Shown here: piece after piece, positions 16,033 through 26,782 of the stretch | How the letters are laid out: the number at the start of each line of letters is the position of its first letter | Position numbering within the stretch: position 1 is the stretch's first letter | NCBI GenBank assembly: GCA_003251535.1 | Contig: QKFD01000060.1 | Coordinates: forward strand, 1-64,000 | DNA length: 64,000 nucleotides | Direction: 5' to 3' | From: Chromatiales bacterium | GTDB lineage: Bacteria > Pseudomonadota > Gammaproteobacteria > Thiohalomonadales > Thiohalomonadaceae | Notes under the pieces: model-generated | Databases searched by the model: none | What the model was told of the DNA's origin: nothing | What the model saw: the letters and a program-made list of their open reading frames with translations, nothing else | Made by a program: the position numbers and the translations under genes

Positions 16033-16308
16033 ATGTTGACCCTGCTGATTGATCGCACCCCCTCCGCTGAGCGGCTGGCGGACCTCGCTGTCACCGAGTG
16101 GCCCATCTGGAGTTGTGAGGTCTCCACCTTTCCTTGGCACTATGAGAGCGCTGAAACTTGCCTCTTCCTGGCCGGCGAGGTAGTCGTTACCCCGGCAGAT
16201 GGGGCCCCGGTCAGCCTAGGCCAGGGTGATCTGGTGACCTTCCCCGCGGGCATGTCCTGCACCTGGGAGGTACGCCAAGCGGTGCGCAAACACTATCGCT
16301 TCGATTGA
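16033..16308 (+). CDS. Small cupin-domain protein (DUF861 type)
   Basis: A 91-residue single cupin barrel. WPIWSCEVSTFPWHYESAET and CLFLAGEVVVTPADG cover the first cupin motif, and LGQGDLVTFPAGMSCTWEV the second. The size and FPAGMSCTWEV signature fit the Cupin_3/DUF861 group related to the C-terminus of EutQ. The usual metal-binding histidines are only partly kept (one H in the first motif), so it may bind a small ligand without a catalytic metal. It starts 19 bases after the coiled-coil gene and is probably in the same transcript. Confidence 0.75.
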   Translation: MLTLLIDRTPSAERLADLAVTEWPIWSCEVSTFPWHYESAETCLFLAGEVVVTPADGAPVSLGQGDLVTFPAGMSCTWEVRQAVRKHYRFD

Positions 16309-16386
16309 CGCCGAGCGGGGTCATCGCAGGCTGTGCCAGGGTCGGAAAACGGTTATGCTGCTCACCACCCGAGTCCGCTGGACACC

Positions 16387-16905
16387 ATGACCCGTACCCT
16401 CCTCGCCCTCCTGTTTCTCCTTTTCGTCACCGGCTACCCTACCGCCCAGGCGGAGCCTGATCCCGGTGAAGCCGCTACGGCCTTCTATGCGGCCTACCAG
16501 CAACTCAACTTCACCGGGCTGCCCAACGATGAGCAGCTCACTACGCTAACGCCCTATTTGAGTCGCCGCCTAGTGAGCCAGCTGCAAGAGGCGAAGCTAC
16601 AACAGGCGATATTTATCGACCAACACCCCGACGAAAAACCACCGCTGGTGGAGGGCGATCTCTTCTCCAGCCTGTTCGAGGGGGCAAGCAGCGCTAAGGC
16701 CGGGGTAGTACGCCGTAGCGGCGCCACGGCCCGGGTGGCGATGCACATGCAGCGCAGCGAAGATGGCACCGTGGTGGAGTGGAGTGATCGCTACACCTTG
16801 GTGCGAGAACGCGGCCGTTGGCTGTTGGATGATGTGGAGTATCGGGGCGACTGGGCCTTCGCCTCGCGGGGTACCTTGAGCGGTACCCTCAGCGGGCCAC
16901 TTTGA
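16387..16905 (+). CDS. Periplasmic protein of unknown function
   Basis: A 172-residue protein with a signal peptide (MTRTLLALLFLLFVTGYPTA, cleavage after AQA). The mature part reads FYAAYQQLNFTGLPNDEQLT, then DLFSSLFEGASSAKAG and RYTLVRERGRWLLDDVEYRG. This layout resembles DUF3828-like or NTF2-like periplasmic domains that end in a ligand-pocket strand (RWLLDDVEY). The pattern is common in uncharacterised lipoproteins and exported proteins. No catalytic motif is visible. The start is the ATG at 16387, where the signal peptide begins. Confidence 0.6.
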   Translation: MTRTLLALLFLLFVTGYPTAQAEPDPGEAATAFYAAYQQLNFTGLPNDEQLTTLTPYLSRRLVSQLQEAKLQQAIFIDQHPDEKPPLVEGDLFSSLFEGASSAKAGVVRRSGATARVAMHMQRSEDGTVVEWSDRYTLVRERGRWLLDDVEYRGDWAFASRGTLSGTLSGPL

Positions 16906-16995
16906 TCGATCCCCATTTTCCGTGGAGTTGCCCTGAGCCGGGCAAGGGAATTCCCGGGTTTACCGACCCCGTTGCTTCCGTTATCGTCGCGGGCG

Positions 16996-17313
16996 ATGAC
17001 CTACCAAATCGTCCTAACCACTTGCCCCGATCTGGCCACCGCTAAATCCATTGCGACCCAGTTAGTGGGCCATAAGTTAGCCGCCTGCGTCTCTATTGTC
17101 CCCGGCCTGCTCTCCATCTATGAGTGGCAGGGGGCACTGGAGGAGTCAGCGGAGTTGCTGCTCCTGGCCAAATCGCGGACTGACGCCTTCGAGGCACTAG
17201 CGGCAGCTATCCGTGGTCATCACCCCTATGAACTCCCGGAGATTATCGCCGTCCCTATCGAGTCGGGATTTGCCCCCTATCTCGCGTGGATCGACGACCA
17301 AATGGATAGATAA
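16996..17313 (+). CDS. cutA: CutA1-like divalent-cation tolerance protein
   Basis: A 105-residue trimer-forming protein of the CutA1 family. Diagnostic stretches are LTTCPDLATAKSIATQLVGH, KLAACVSIVPGLLSIYEWQG and HHPYELPEIIAVPIESG, ending YLAWIDDQMD. Length is normal. In E. coli CutA affects copper tolerance and lies next to dsbD (dipZ). The same order is kept here, with the dsbD start two bases after the cutA stop. A link between metal stress and periplasmic disulfide reduction is suggested by this conserved pairing; the molecular role of CutA is still unclear. Confidence 0.93.
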   Translation: MTYQIVLTTCPDLATAKSIATQLVGHKLAACVSIVPGLLSIYEWQGALEESAELLLLAKSRTDAFEALAAAIRGHHPYELPEIIAVPIESGFAPYLAWIDDQMDR

Positions 17314-17315
17314 GC

Positions 17316-19631
17316 ATGAAAGCTCTGATGCGCCTCTGCCTGCTGCTGGCAGGCCTACTGCCCCTCGTCCCTGCCCTCGCCCAGCTGACCGGCGACGAGG
17401 AGTTATTGGATCCTGACAAAGCATTCCAGTTCAGCGCAGAGGTGGTCGGTCCAGACCGTGTGCGTGCGACGTGGACGGCTGCCGAGGGCTACTACCTATA
17501 CCGCAGCAAACTCCGCCTCTCTACCGAGAGCACCGGCGTGACCCTGGGGGATCCCGCCCTGCCGGCCGGGAAGAAAAAAGAGGATCCTGCCTTTGGTCAG
17601 GTGGAGATCTACCACGGCACGGTCACCGCAGAGCTTCCGGTCAACCTCGCCAGCGACGCCTCGCGCACCTTTACGCTCACCGCCGCATACCAAGGTTGCG
17701 CCGAAGTGGGGGTCTGCTACCCACCGCAGCGCAAAGAGGTGACCCTCACCCTGCCGCCCGGAGCGGCCCCGGCTCCCGCCCCAGTGGCGGAAGCGCCGGC
17801 CAGCTCCCCGGCAACCACGGCCGGCGGCGGCCTGCTGAATGGCCTCGATTTCAATACCGGCGAGCCGGAGGTACTCGATCCAGAGGTGGCCTTCGTCCCC
17901 ACGGTACGGATGGCAGATGCCGACACCATCCAGGTATCCATGGATATCGTTCCTGGCCACTATCTCTACCGAGAGCGCTTTAAGTTTGCCCTCATCGATC
18001 CACCGGCCGGGGTCACCTTGGGCGAGGCGCAAGTCCCAGCGGGGGAAGAGAAGGATGATGAGTTCTTCGGCCGCATCCAGGTCCACCACCATCCGCTGGA
18101 GATCCGCATCCCGGTACAGCACGCCACCGCCAGCGGTCCTATCACCCTAGAGCTGGGTTATCAGGGCTGCTCCGAGGTGGGCGTCTGCTATCCGCCCCAG
18201 AAGAAGCGGTTTGAACTTGTCTTAGCTGGCGGTACCACCGAAGCGGGGGTAACCCCTGCCCCCACCGCCACGACAACCAGCTCCGCCGCCCCCAGCACCT
18301 CGGCGGCGAGTCGCTCAGAGCCACTCTCCCAACAGGATGAGTTGGCGGCGCAACTCCAATCCGGCAACACCATGGCAGTGCTGCTCAGCTTCTTTGGATT
18401 GGGACTGCTGCTCGCCTTTACCCCCTGCGTATTCCCGATGATCCCGATCCTGTCGAGCATCATCGTAGGCCAAGGGAGCAGCCTCACCACCCAACGCGCC
18501 TTCACGCTATCGGTGGTCTATGTGCTGGCGATGGCACTCACCTACACCGCCGCAGGGGTGGTGGCCGGTCTGTTTGGCTCTAACATCCAGGCAATGTTCC
18601 AAAACCCCTGGGTGTTGGGGAGCTTCTCAGCCGTCTTTGTGGCCCTATCCCTCTCCATGTTCGGTTTCTACGAACTGCAACTCCCCTCTGCATTGCAGAC
18701 CCGTCTCACGGAAGTGAGTAATCGCCAACAGGGTGGAACTCTCGCCGGCGTGGCGATCATGGGGTTGCTCTCAGCGCTCATCGTGGGTCCCTGTGTCGCC
18801 CCCCCACTCATGGGGGCACTCATCTACATCGGCCAGACCGGTGATCCCTGGTTGGGCGGCTCGGCCCTGTTTGCCCTCTCCCTTGGCATGGGGGCACCGT
18901 TGGTGGTGGTAGGCACCTCTGCGGGTAAGCTGCTACCTCGTGCCGGTGGCTGGATGGATGCGGTCAAGGCCGTGTTTGGGGTTCTACTACTGGCCGTCGC
19001 CATCTGGATGCTGGAGCGGGTCATTCCGGCCTGGGTCAACCTACTGCTGTGGGCGCTGCTGGCCCTTACTTCGGCGGTCTACATGGGCGCCCTGGATGCC
19101 GCCAATAGCGGCTGGCAGCGGCTCTGGAAGGGTTTGGGAGTGGCGCTGCTTGTTTGGGGTGCACTGCTGCTCGTCGGCCTGGCCTCCGGCGGGAGAGATC
19201 CAATGGCCCCGCTCGCCCACCTGAAGGTTATGGGTGGTGTGGGGGGCGCGGCCATGGCCCCCGCCCACTTGGAGTTCCGTCGGGTCAAATCCGAGGCGGA
19301 TCTAGAGCGTGAGCTGGCCGCCGCAGCCGCAGCGAGCCGGCCTGTGATGCTCGACTTCTACGCTGACTGGTGTGTCTCCTGTAAGGAGTTTGAAAAGTAC
19401 ACCTTTGCCGATCCCAGCGTCGTTGCGGCCCTGGAGGGGATCCTCACCCTCCAGGCCGATGTCACTGCCAATGATGATGAGGACCAGGCACTACTCAAGC
19501 GCTTCCAGCTCATCGGCCCGCCGGCCATCCTCTTCTATGGGGCGGATGGCCAGGAGCGGCGCGGCTATCGCTTGGTGGGCTTTGAGGAGGCGGAGAAGTT
19601 CAAGGCACGGGTAGAGCAGGCCACCCGTTAG
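17316..19631 (+). CDS. dsbD: Thiol:disulfide interchange protein DsbD with duplicated alpha domain
   Basis: Carries electrons from cytoplasmic thioredoxin to periplasmic disulfide isomerases and cytochrome c maturation. The 771-residue protein is longer than the usual 560-600. After a signal peptide come two copies of the DsbD alpha domain, each with its cysteine pair: AYQGCAEVGVCYPPQ near residue 130 and GYQGCSEVGVCYPPQ near 286. The membrane domain follows with its two redox cysteines in LLLAFTPCVFPMIPILSS (about 370) and IVGPCVAPPLMGAL (about 491). The C-terminal thioredoxin domain has DFYADWCVSCKEFEKYTF (about 685). A proline- and alanine-rich linker separates the domains. It is co-transcribed with cutA. 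Confidence 0.95.
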   Translation: MKALMRLCLLLAGLLPLVPALAQLTGDEELLDPDKAFQFSAEVVGPDRVRATWTAAEGYYLYRSKLRLSTESTGVTLGDPALPAGKKKEDPAFGQVEIYHGTVTAELPVNLASDASRTFTLTAAYQGCAEVGVCYPPQRKEVTLTLPPGAAPAPAPVAEAPASSPATTAGGGLLNGLDFNTGEPEVLDPEVAFVPTVRMADADTIQVSMDIVPGHYLYRERFKFALIDPPAGVTLGEAQVPAGEEKDDEFFGRIQVHHHPLEIRIPVQHATASGPITLELGYQGCSEVGVCYPPQKKRFELVLAGGTTEAGVTPAPTATTTSSAAPSTSAASRSEPLSQQDELAAQLQSGNTMAVLLSFFGLGLLLAFTPCVFPMIPILSSIIVGQGSSLTTQRAFTLSVVYVLAMALTYTAAGVVAGLFGSNIQAMFQNPWVLGSFSAVFVALSLSMFGFYELQLPSALQTRLTEVSNRQQGGTLAGVAIMGLLSALIVGPCVAPPLMGALIYIGQTGDPWLGGSALFALSLGMGAPLVVVGTSAGKLLPRAGGWMDAVKAVFGVLLLAVAIWMLERVIPAWVNLLLWALLALTSAVYMGALDAANSGWQRLWKGLGVALLVWGALLLVGLASGGRDPMAPLAHLKVMGGVGGAAMAPAHLEFRRVKSEADLERELAAAAAASRPVMLDFYADWCVSCKEFEKYTFADPSVVAALEGILTLQADVTANDDEDQALLKRFQLIGPPAILFYGADGQERRGYRLVGFEEAEKFKARVEQATR

Positions 19632-19661
19632 CCCGTCTCCATCTAGGTAGCATCGCACTTT

Positions 19662-19692
19662 GGGGGGCGAAGGCCCTTAGGCATCGCCCCCC
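19662..19692 (+). terminator. Hairpin after dsbD
   Basis: GGGGGGCGA (19662-19670) and TCGCCCCCC (19684-19692) form a perfect nine-base stem with a 13-base loop, starting 30 bases after the dsbD stop. There is no T-run, so termination may be partial. Confidence 0.5.
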
Positions 19693-19970
19693 TGTAGTAA
19701 CCCCTCTCTGAAGCCAGAAGCCCTCCATGGTTGTTCGGGTGGGCGTGACGCCCCCAATCCCCCGGTAGCAGATTGTCAGGGATCAAGGTACCAGGCGTGC
19801 CCTGTGAGCGGGCCTATCGCCAGCGGAAGCAAAGGTGGTAGGTGACGCTTGGCAAAAAGACGGGCGAGGCGTTTATACGCAGACACAACCAAACAGCGGG
19901 TTAGCCCTCAGGCAGGGGAATGGGGAACAACGATTGAGGCCCTACATGGGCGGTGAAAGACGATGAGAAG

Positions 19971-20008
19971 GCACAAAAAAACCCGGGAAGACCCGGGTTT
20001 TTTTGTGC
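19971..20008. terminator. Bidirectional rho-independent terminator
   Basis: The arms 19971-19987 and 19992-20008 are perfect 17-base complements. The core CCCGGG-AAGA-CCCGGG is flanked by seven A on the left and seven T on the right. It therefore works as an intrinsic terminator on both strands. It ends the rpmB-rpmG transcript from the right and any read-through from dsbD. Confidence 0.92.
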
Positions 20009-20028
20009 TGCACCTCGGAGGCGGAAAG

Positions 20029-20184
20029 TTACTTAATCTTCGCTTCCTTATAAACCACGTGCTGGCGAACGACGGGATCAAACTTCTTGATCTCCATCTT
20101 CCCCGGCATGGTGCGCTTGTTCTTGGTGGTGGTGTAGAAGTGGCCGGTACCGGCGCTGGAGACGAGGCGAATCTTGTCACGCAT
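20029..20184 (-). CDS. rpmG: 50S ribosomal protein L33
   Basis: A 51-residue basic ribosomal protein starting [20 protein letters not shown] and continuing [20 protein letters not shown], ending KEAKIK. This is the typical non-zinc form of L33, without the CxxC pairs. It follows rpmB by 14 bases in the order usual for Gammaproteobacteria and is closed by a strong intrinsic terminator. Confidence 0.97.
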   Translation of the reverse strand: MRDKIRLVSSAGTGHFYTTTKNKRTMPGKMEIKKFDPVVRQHVVYKEAKIK

Positions 20185-20198
20185 GGCTCAAATCCTCC

Positions 20199-20435
20199 TC
20201 AGACCTTCTCGCCCTTGGCACGCAGCTCAGCAACAACCGCCTCGATGCCCTTCTTGTCGATGATACGCATCGCCTTGGTACTCAGGCGCAGGCGCACAAA
20301 GCGATTCTCGCTCTCAAGCCAAAAACGATGAGAGTGAAGATTGGGCAGAAAACGGCGCCGCGTCTTGTTATTGGCATGGGAAACATTGTTTCCCGTCATC
20401 GGGCCCTTGCCCGTCACCTGGCAAACTCTGGACAT
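20199..20435 (-). CDS. rpmB: 50S ribosomal protein L28
   Basis: A 78-residue ribosomal protein starting [20 protein letters not shown], with [20 protein letters not shown] and the C-terminal stretch [18 protein letters not shown]. It is a full-length match to the family pattern. It is first in an rpmB-rpmG pair, and radC lies upstream on the same strand, as in E. coli. Confidence 0.97.
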   Translation of the reverse strand: MSRVCQVTGKGPMTGNNVSHANNKTRRRFLPNLHSHRFWLESENRFVRLRLSTKAMRIIDKKGIEAVVAELRAKGEKV

Positions 20436-20543
20436 TGAAATTGTGCCTCCGAAAATGCACTACGCGCCCGACCTGGGGCGAAGAGCCGCCTTTTATAGCA
20501 AACCCCCCGGCTACCGATCAAGTTATTTGTCACTGATGGCCTT

Positions 20544-21218
20544 TCAACACAGGCCAAGGGCGGCCAGCGAGACGGGCTCACCATCCCCCACCACGAGGTG
20601 ATCGAGTACCCGCACCCCCACGACTTTGAGCGCATCCTTAAGTCGTCGGGTCATATCGCGGTCGGCTTGGCTCGGTTCAGCCAGGCCCGAGGGGTGGTTA
20701 TGGGCCAGAATGACGGCCGCTGCATTGTGATCAAGGGCGCGGCGCACCACTTCCCGCGGATGGATTTGGGCGCAATCCAGTGTCCCGGAGAAGAGCTCCT
20801 CATAGATGATGATCCGATGGCGGCTATCAAGGAAGATGCAGGCAAAAACCTCCCGATCGTAATCGCGCATCCGTGCAGTGAGGTAGGGCCCAGCCATCCC
20901 AGGGCTCTCGATAGTAGCCCCCCGTTTTAGATCCTCCATGAGCTGACGCCGAGCGATCTCCATCACAGCCTGTAGCTGGGTGACCTTAGCCAGGCCAAGA
21001 CCGGTTTGGCGGCGAAGACGGCGGGGATCCGCCCTCAACAGGGCGCGCAATCCACCAAAACTGGTCACGAGATCCCGGGCCATCTCCACCGCACTACGTC
21101 CACGGCAACCGGTGCGTAACAATATCGCTAACAACTCTGCGTCGGAGAGGCTGGCGGCCCCCTGCGCCCATAACTTCTCCCGCGGCCGTTCCTGTTCTGG
21201 CCAGTCACAGATTGCCAT
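20544..21218 (-). CDS. radC: RadC-like JAB-domain protein
   Basis: A 224-residue protein with an N-terminal helix-hairpin-helix region ([20 protein letters not shown], then [20 protein letters not shown]) and a C-terminal JAB/MPN metalloprotease-like fold. The metal site reads [20 protein letters not shown], with the HxHx(8)D pattern intact. RadC was once linked to DNA repair, but the true function is unsettled. The start at 21218 has a strong AAAGGAGG site. It is divergent from coaBC, with a 91-base gap that holds both promoters. Confidence 0.93.
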   Translation of the reverse strand: MAICDWPEQERPREKLWAQGAASLSDAELLAILLRTGCRGRSAVEMARDLVTSFGGLRALLRADPRRLRRQTGLGLAKVTQLQAVMEIARRQLMEDLKRGATIESPGMAGPYLTARMRDYDREVFACIFLDSRHRIIIYEELFSGTLDCAQIHPREVVRRALDHNAAAVILAHNHPSGLAEPSQADRDMTRRLKDALKVVGVRVLDHLVVGDGEPVSLAALGLC

Positions 21219-21309
21219 AGGGAATCCTCCTTTTGTATAAATATACAGTTCCACTGGCTATGATATAGCTCATCGGGCCTTAAGGCCACTGATGTTAAGA
21301 TGACGCCCC

Positions 21310-22521
21310 ATGCACAGCCTCCACCAACGACGCCTGCTGCTCGGGGTGGGCGGTGGCATTGCCGCCTATAAAAGCGCCGAGCTGGTGCGCGAGTTGACGC
21401 GCCAAGGCGCCGAGGTCCGGGTGGTGATGACCGCAGCCGCCACCGAGTTCATCACCCCGCTTACGCTCCAGGCGCTCTCCGGCCATCCGGTACGGCAGGC
21501 ACTGTTTGACGCCCAGGCAGAGGCGGGTATGGATCACATCACCCTCGCCCGCTGGGCAGAGCTGGTGCTCATCGCCCCCGCCACGGCGGATCTGATGGCA
21601 CGCCTGGCGCTGGGCCTGGCGGATGACCTCCTGACCACACTCTGCCTTGCCACCGAGGCCCCCATTGCCCTGGCGCCGGCGATGAATCGGCAGATGTGGG
21701 CGGCACCCGCCACCCGCGACAACGCCACCCTCCTCACCACACGCGGCCTCCACCTGTTAGGACCCGCCGATGGCGAGCAGGCGTGTGGCGAGAGTGGGTT
21801 GGGCCGGATGTTAGAACCCCAGGAGATAGCTAGAAGGGCAACAACCTTGTTGAGCAGTGGCCCCCTAGCTGGAGTCCGAGTGGTTGTCACTGCCGGTCCC
21901 ACCCGCGAGGCCATCGACCCAGTGCGCTTCATCAGTAACCGCAGTTCCGGGCGCATGGGTTATGCCGTGGCTCAAGCAGCGGCTGAAGCAGGGGCCAACG
22001 TGCTGCTGGTTAGTGGCCCAGTCGCCCTTCCAGCGCCGGCAGGGGTCGAGCGGATCATGGTGGAGAGCGCGGAGCAGATGTATACCGAGGTGATGGCGCA
22101 CCCTTGCGATCTATTCATCGCTACGGCGGCCGTTGCCGACTACCGGCCTCAGATCACTGCGGCCACAAAGTTGAAAAAGACAGCGGCTGAGATGAGCCTA
22201 CCGCTCACCCGTAATCCGGACATCCTCGCTGCGGTGGCGGCCCTGCCACAGCCCCCGTTCACTGTGGGGTTTGCTGCTGAAACCGATCAGCTCGAACAGT
22301 ACGCCCGCGGCAAGCTGGAGGCGAAGCGGCTGAATATGATTGCTGCCAACTGGGTGGGAGAGCGGGCCGCTGGGGCCGGTTTTGAGAGCGATGAGAACGC
22401 CTTGGAGCTGTTTTGGCCTGGCGGCTCCTTGACCCTCCCCCGCGCTGCCAAACTCCCCCTTGCCCGCCACCTGGTCAAGGTGATCTCCGAACATTTCCAC
22501 CAACTCCGCCCATCCCCATGA
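21310..22521 (+). CDS. coaBC: Bifunctional phosphopantothenoylcysteine synthetase/decarboxylase
   Basis: Carries out two steps of coenzyme A synthesis: joining cysteine to 4-phosphopantothenate and decarboxylating the product. The 403-residue protein has an FMN-dependent N-terminal domain ([20 protein letters not shown], then the PxMNxxMW motif in [10 protein letters not shown], and the catalytic cysteine in [13 protein letters not shown]). The CTP-using C-terminal synthetase has [34 protein letters not shown] and [10 protein letters not shown]. It overlaps dut by four bases (ATGA), the usual coaBC-dut pair. Confidence 0.96.
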   Translation: MHSLHQRRLLLGVGGGIAAYKSAELVRELTRQGAEVRVVMTAAATEFITPLTLQALSGHPVRQALFDAQAEAGMDHITLARWAELVLIAPATADLMARLALGLADDLLTTLCLATEAPIALAPAMNRQMWAAPATRDNATLLTTRGLHLLGPADGEQACGESGLGRMLEPQEIARRATTLLSSGPLAGVRVVVTAGPTREAIDPVRFISNRSSGRMGYAVAQAAAEAGANVLLVSGPVALPAPAGVERIMVESAEQMYTEVMAHPCDLFIATAAVADYRPQITAATKLKKTAAEMSLPLTRNPDILAAVAALPQPPFTVGFAAETDQLEQYARGKLEAKRLNMIAANWVGERAAGAGFESDENALELFWPGGSLTLPRAAKLPLARHLVKVISEHFHQLRPSP

Positions 22522-22979
22522 ACCGCCGCGCCATTGAACTACGCATTCTCGACCCTCGCCTGGGCACAACCATCCCGCTGCCACAGCACGCCACCGATGG
22601 TTCGGCAGGGCTCGATCTACGGGCCTGTTTGGATGCCCCGATTCTGCTCGCCCCCGGCGAGACAACGCTGATCCCAACCGGGTTTGCCATCCACATCGCC
22701 GACCCCAGCCTGGCAGCGGTCCTGCTGCCGCGCTCCGGGTTGGGCCATAAACACGGCATTGTGCTTGGTAACCTGCTGGGGCTCATCGACTCCGACTACC
22801 AAGGTCAGATCCAGATCTCCTGCTGGAATCGGGGCCAGACCCCGTTCAGTATTGCAGTAGGAGAGCGCATCGCGCAGATGGTTTTCGTGCCAGTCGTGCA
22901 GGTCGATTTCACGGTGGTGGATACCTTTGCGCAGAGCGAGCGAGGAGAGGGCGGCTTCGGACACACAGGCCGTCACTAG
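22518..22979 (+). CDS. dut: dUTP diphosphatase
   Basis: Hydrolyses dUTP to dUMP, which keeps uracil out of DNA and feeds thymidylate synthesis. The 153-residue subunit of the trimer shows all family motifs: [50 protein letters not shown], and the C-terminal arm [12 protein letters not shown] that closes over the active site. The ATG at 22518 overlaps the coaBC stop, so translation is coupled. Confidence 0.96.
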   Translation: MNRRAIELRILDPRLGTTIPLPQHATDGSAGLDLRACLDAPILLAPGETTLIPTGFAIHIADPSLAAVLLPRSGLGHKHGIVLGNLLGLIDSDYQGQIQISCWNRGQTPFSIAVGERIAQMVFVPVVQVDFTVVDTFAQSERGEGGFGHTGRH

Positions 22980-23014
22980 TTCCCCCATCCCCCTTACGAA
23001 GGCGAGGAGGAGCG

Positions 23015-24175
23015 ATGGAAACCGGCAGGCCAACCGTCCGTTCCAGGCAACGCGCAGCACCACTGACAGCAGGTAAGCGCGGCCCCACCCTGACCGTGCG
23101 CATAGTGGTATGGGCAGGGGCAGCGACTGTCTTCGCCATCTTAGCCCTGGCGGGGATGCTCATTTTCCATGAATTCAATACGGTAAGCGCAGAGGCGACC
23201 CAGCGCGCCGGTGAGGCCCAAGCGATTGGCCTTGCCGCCGCCGTGGGTGGACGTAGCGAGGGGCTGGGCAGCTATCTCTCCACCCTGGCCAGGAGTGAAC
23301 CGTTAGCACAGTCGCTTGCTAGCGATGATCCGACAGCCCACATAGAGGCCGAAGCGAAGCTGCTCCAACAGCTACCCGAGGGTAGCAAGGTGGAGCTGTA
23401 TCAAGGGGAACAGCGGCCCGATCCCAACTCCGGTTACGGCTACTCAGGGGCCGATCTCATACGTCGCGCCCAGGCCGGAGAGGAGCCGCCACTGGAGCTA
23501 CACGCCCCCGCCACCAATCACCAGATGCTGATGACCGCCCGCCCCATTGGCGGAACACACCCTATCGGAGCGGTACTCTTCCTCCTTGATACCAAGGAGA
23601 TAGCCAGCTGGCTACCGAAACCCTCCAACAACGGTTATGCCGAATTGAAGCAGGGGGAGGTGGTCATTGCCCACACCGGTGACGCCAATGCCCAGCAAGG
23701 AAACCCATATTTCAGCGCCGTCAAAGGCGCCATCTGGCAGCTCTCCTACTGGCCAGCGGCCGCTACCAACGAGGGTGCCATCACGTTGTTAAGTATGGTG
23801 TTCGGCGGCGCGCTCCTTACCGTCACCACCCTCCTACTTGGCCTCGGCTGGTGGTTAGGGCGGCTGGTGGGAGAAGATCTCGCCAACTTCGTCCGCCGCA
23901 CGATGAATCGCAAATATGCCGGCCACGATCTACCGCTGAAGCTGCGAGAATTCCACGCTACTGCGGTGGAGCTGGAGCGCCGCAGGACAGAACGAGGACG
24001 CAGCAACTTAAGTTCAGTGCTCCATACAGAGGAGACGCCGTCTACTCCCCCGCCGCCGCCATCAGTGCCCGATCCAGCGGCAGATCTGGTCTTTATGCCA
24101 AAAGATGCCCTTCAAGTAGAGGAGTTGCCTCCCTCCAGCGCCCCCCTTCACCACTCCACTCCAGAGCGGAGGTAG
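23015..24175 (+). CDS. AlgC-type membrane sensor region without the enzyme domain
   Basis: A 386-residue protein with a membrane helix near 28-48 (VVWAGAATVFAILALAGMLI), a periplasmic sensor-like domain (about 50-250), a second helix near 252-278 (LLSMVFGGALLTVTTLLLGL), a HAMP-like linker (about 280-325) and a proline-rich disordered tail. Long phosphomannomutase/phosphoglucomutase proteins of the AlgC type begin with just this layout, and algC lies between dut and argB in pseudomonads. Here the protein stops before any phosphohexomutase domain, and no remnant of one is visible before argB. It may be a stand-alone sensor or a truncated gene. Start chosen at 23015 after GAGGAG. Confidence 0.6.
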   Translation: METGRPTVRSRQRAAPLTAGKRGPTLTVRIVVWAGAATVFAILALAGMLIFHEFNTVSAEATQRAGEAQAIGLAAAVGGRSEGLGSYLSTLARSEPLAQSLASDDPTAHIEAEAKLLQQLPEGSKVELYQGEQRPDPNSGYGYSGADLIRRAQAGEEPPLELHAPATNHQMLMTARPIGGTHPIGAVLFLLDTKEIASWLPKPSNNGYAELKQGEVVIAHTGDANAQQGNPYFSAVKGAIWQLSYWPAAATNEGAITLLSMVFGGALLTVTTLLLGLGWWLGRLVGEDLANFVRRTMNRKYAGHDLPLKLREFHATAVELERRRTERGRSNLSSVLHTEETPSTPPPPPSVPDPAADLVFMPKDALQVEELPPSSAPLHHSTPERR

Positions 24176-24318
24176 CGCACACCCAACCCCTCCCTCTACA
24201 CTGTCCGGCGCTCTCAGGGGAGAGGGAGCCCCGGGCCGCAGGCGGGCCATTCCACTCTTGCCCTGGCTTCGACTCGATGACCCATCGAGCGGAACTCAAT
24301 TTCCGCAAAATCCCGTAA

Positions 24319-25883
<1,565 letters not shown>

Positions 25884-25919
25884 GTTAGCCGACCGCAGAG
25901 ACCCTGGTTCAACCTCCTC

Positions 25920-25941
25920 CCCGCAGTCACTCGGCTGCGGG
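25920..25941. terminator. Hairpin between convergent slmA and DUF4124 gene
   Basis: CCCGCAG (25920-25926) pairs with CTGCGGG (25935-25941), loop TCACTCGG, with further imperfect pairing of CCTC and GAGG outside. No T-run is seen. The position between two convergent stops supports a terminator. Confidence 0.5.
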
Positions 25942-25961
25942 AGAGGTGCGCTCACCATGGC

Positions 25962-26591
25962 TCACTGGAGACCGCGCAGCTCCTTATAGCGGGCCAGGTC
26001 AGCATTGTGAGTATCTATAATGCGCTGTTTCTCTTCCTCTTTTTGTTGGATGAAAAATTGCTTGTTGTGCTGCTGGCGCTCTAGATCGGCAATGATAGCG
26101 CGGTCCTTGTCTGATACTGGACGGCCAACACGCTCTAAGGTCGCTGCGTTTTTCCGCTCTTCAGCGAGCTTGTTCTCAACCGTCTCCAACCCCGCTTGGG
26201 TCACTTGGATGAGCGAATCCAAGGACTCCACCTTTTTATCGCGGGACTTGATGATGTCCTCTGCGCTGGTATACACCGCTAGCAGCACCGCATCCCGCCT
26301 ATCCTGCTCTGCCTTGACGCGCGCCTCCTCTGCCGCCTTCTCCTCTGCTGCCTGCTTAGCTGCTTGCTCGGCAGCCAGCTCTTCAGGGGTCTTAGCACGC
26401 TCCCGTTTATCGACGGTGATACCTTGCTCATTGACCACCTGAATCGACTGCTGGGCATATTCGGGCGGGATGGTGTTGCCACATTCGCGGACACCCTCCT
26501 TATTGGTCCAGCACTTGAAGGTACCCGCCGTTACCGGTGCGGTAACGAGGATGAGAGGTAGAGCCATAGCGATCATTCGGGCTGAAACCAT
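25962..26591 (-). CDS. DUF4124-type periplasmic coiled-coil protein
   Basis: A 209-residue exported protein. A signal peptide (ARMIAMALPLILVTAPVTAG) is followed by the DUF4124-like head TFKCWTNKEGVRECGNTIPP, where two cysteines probably form a disulfide. Then comes a long charged coiled coil rich in alanine and glutamate (EELAAEQAAKQAAEEKAAEE) to the C-terminus. Such proteins are common in the Chromatiales and relatives and have no assigned role. The ATG at 26591 is preceded by an in-frame GTG. It is transcribed alone, convergent with slmA. Confidence 0.75.
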   Translation of the reverse strand: MVSARMIAMALPLILVTAPVTAGTFKCWTNKEGVRECGNTIPPEYAQQSIQVVNEQGITVDKRERAKTPEELAAEQAAKQAAEEKAAEEARVKAEQDRRDAVLLAVYTSAEDIIKSRDKKVESLDSLIQVTQAGLETVENKLAEERKNAATLERVGRPVSDKDRAIIADLERQQHNKQFFIQQKEEEKQRIIDTHNADLARYKELRGLQ

Positions 26592-26782
26592 CACGTTCTT
26601 CCCCTGTGGTCAAAGATGAATCCGGCCATCAGTATACCGCCGACGACCTGGAGGACAGCGTGGCCGGCGCTGCAACCTAAGGTTCTTAAACTAGTGCGCC
26701 GTTCTCCCTCTATTCTTCGGTAGGGCTGGCGCAAGCCTTGCTTAATCTATCTGAAGAGTCAATTACTCGACTGGAGGCGTCC

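Larger units (their letters stand above)
19632..20028. other. 397-base gap between convergent dsbD and rpmG
   Basis: No gene is seen. The stretch holds a hairpin just after dsbD (19662-19692) and a very strong terminator before rpmG (19971-20008). The middle 280 bases have no tRNA or recognisable RNA fold. Confidence 0.6.
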
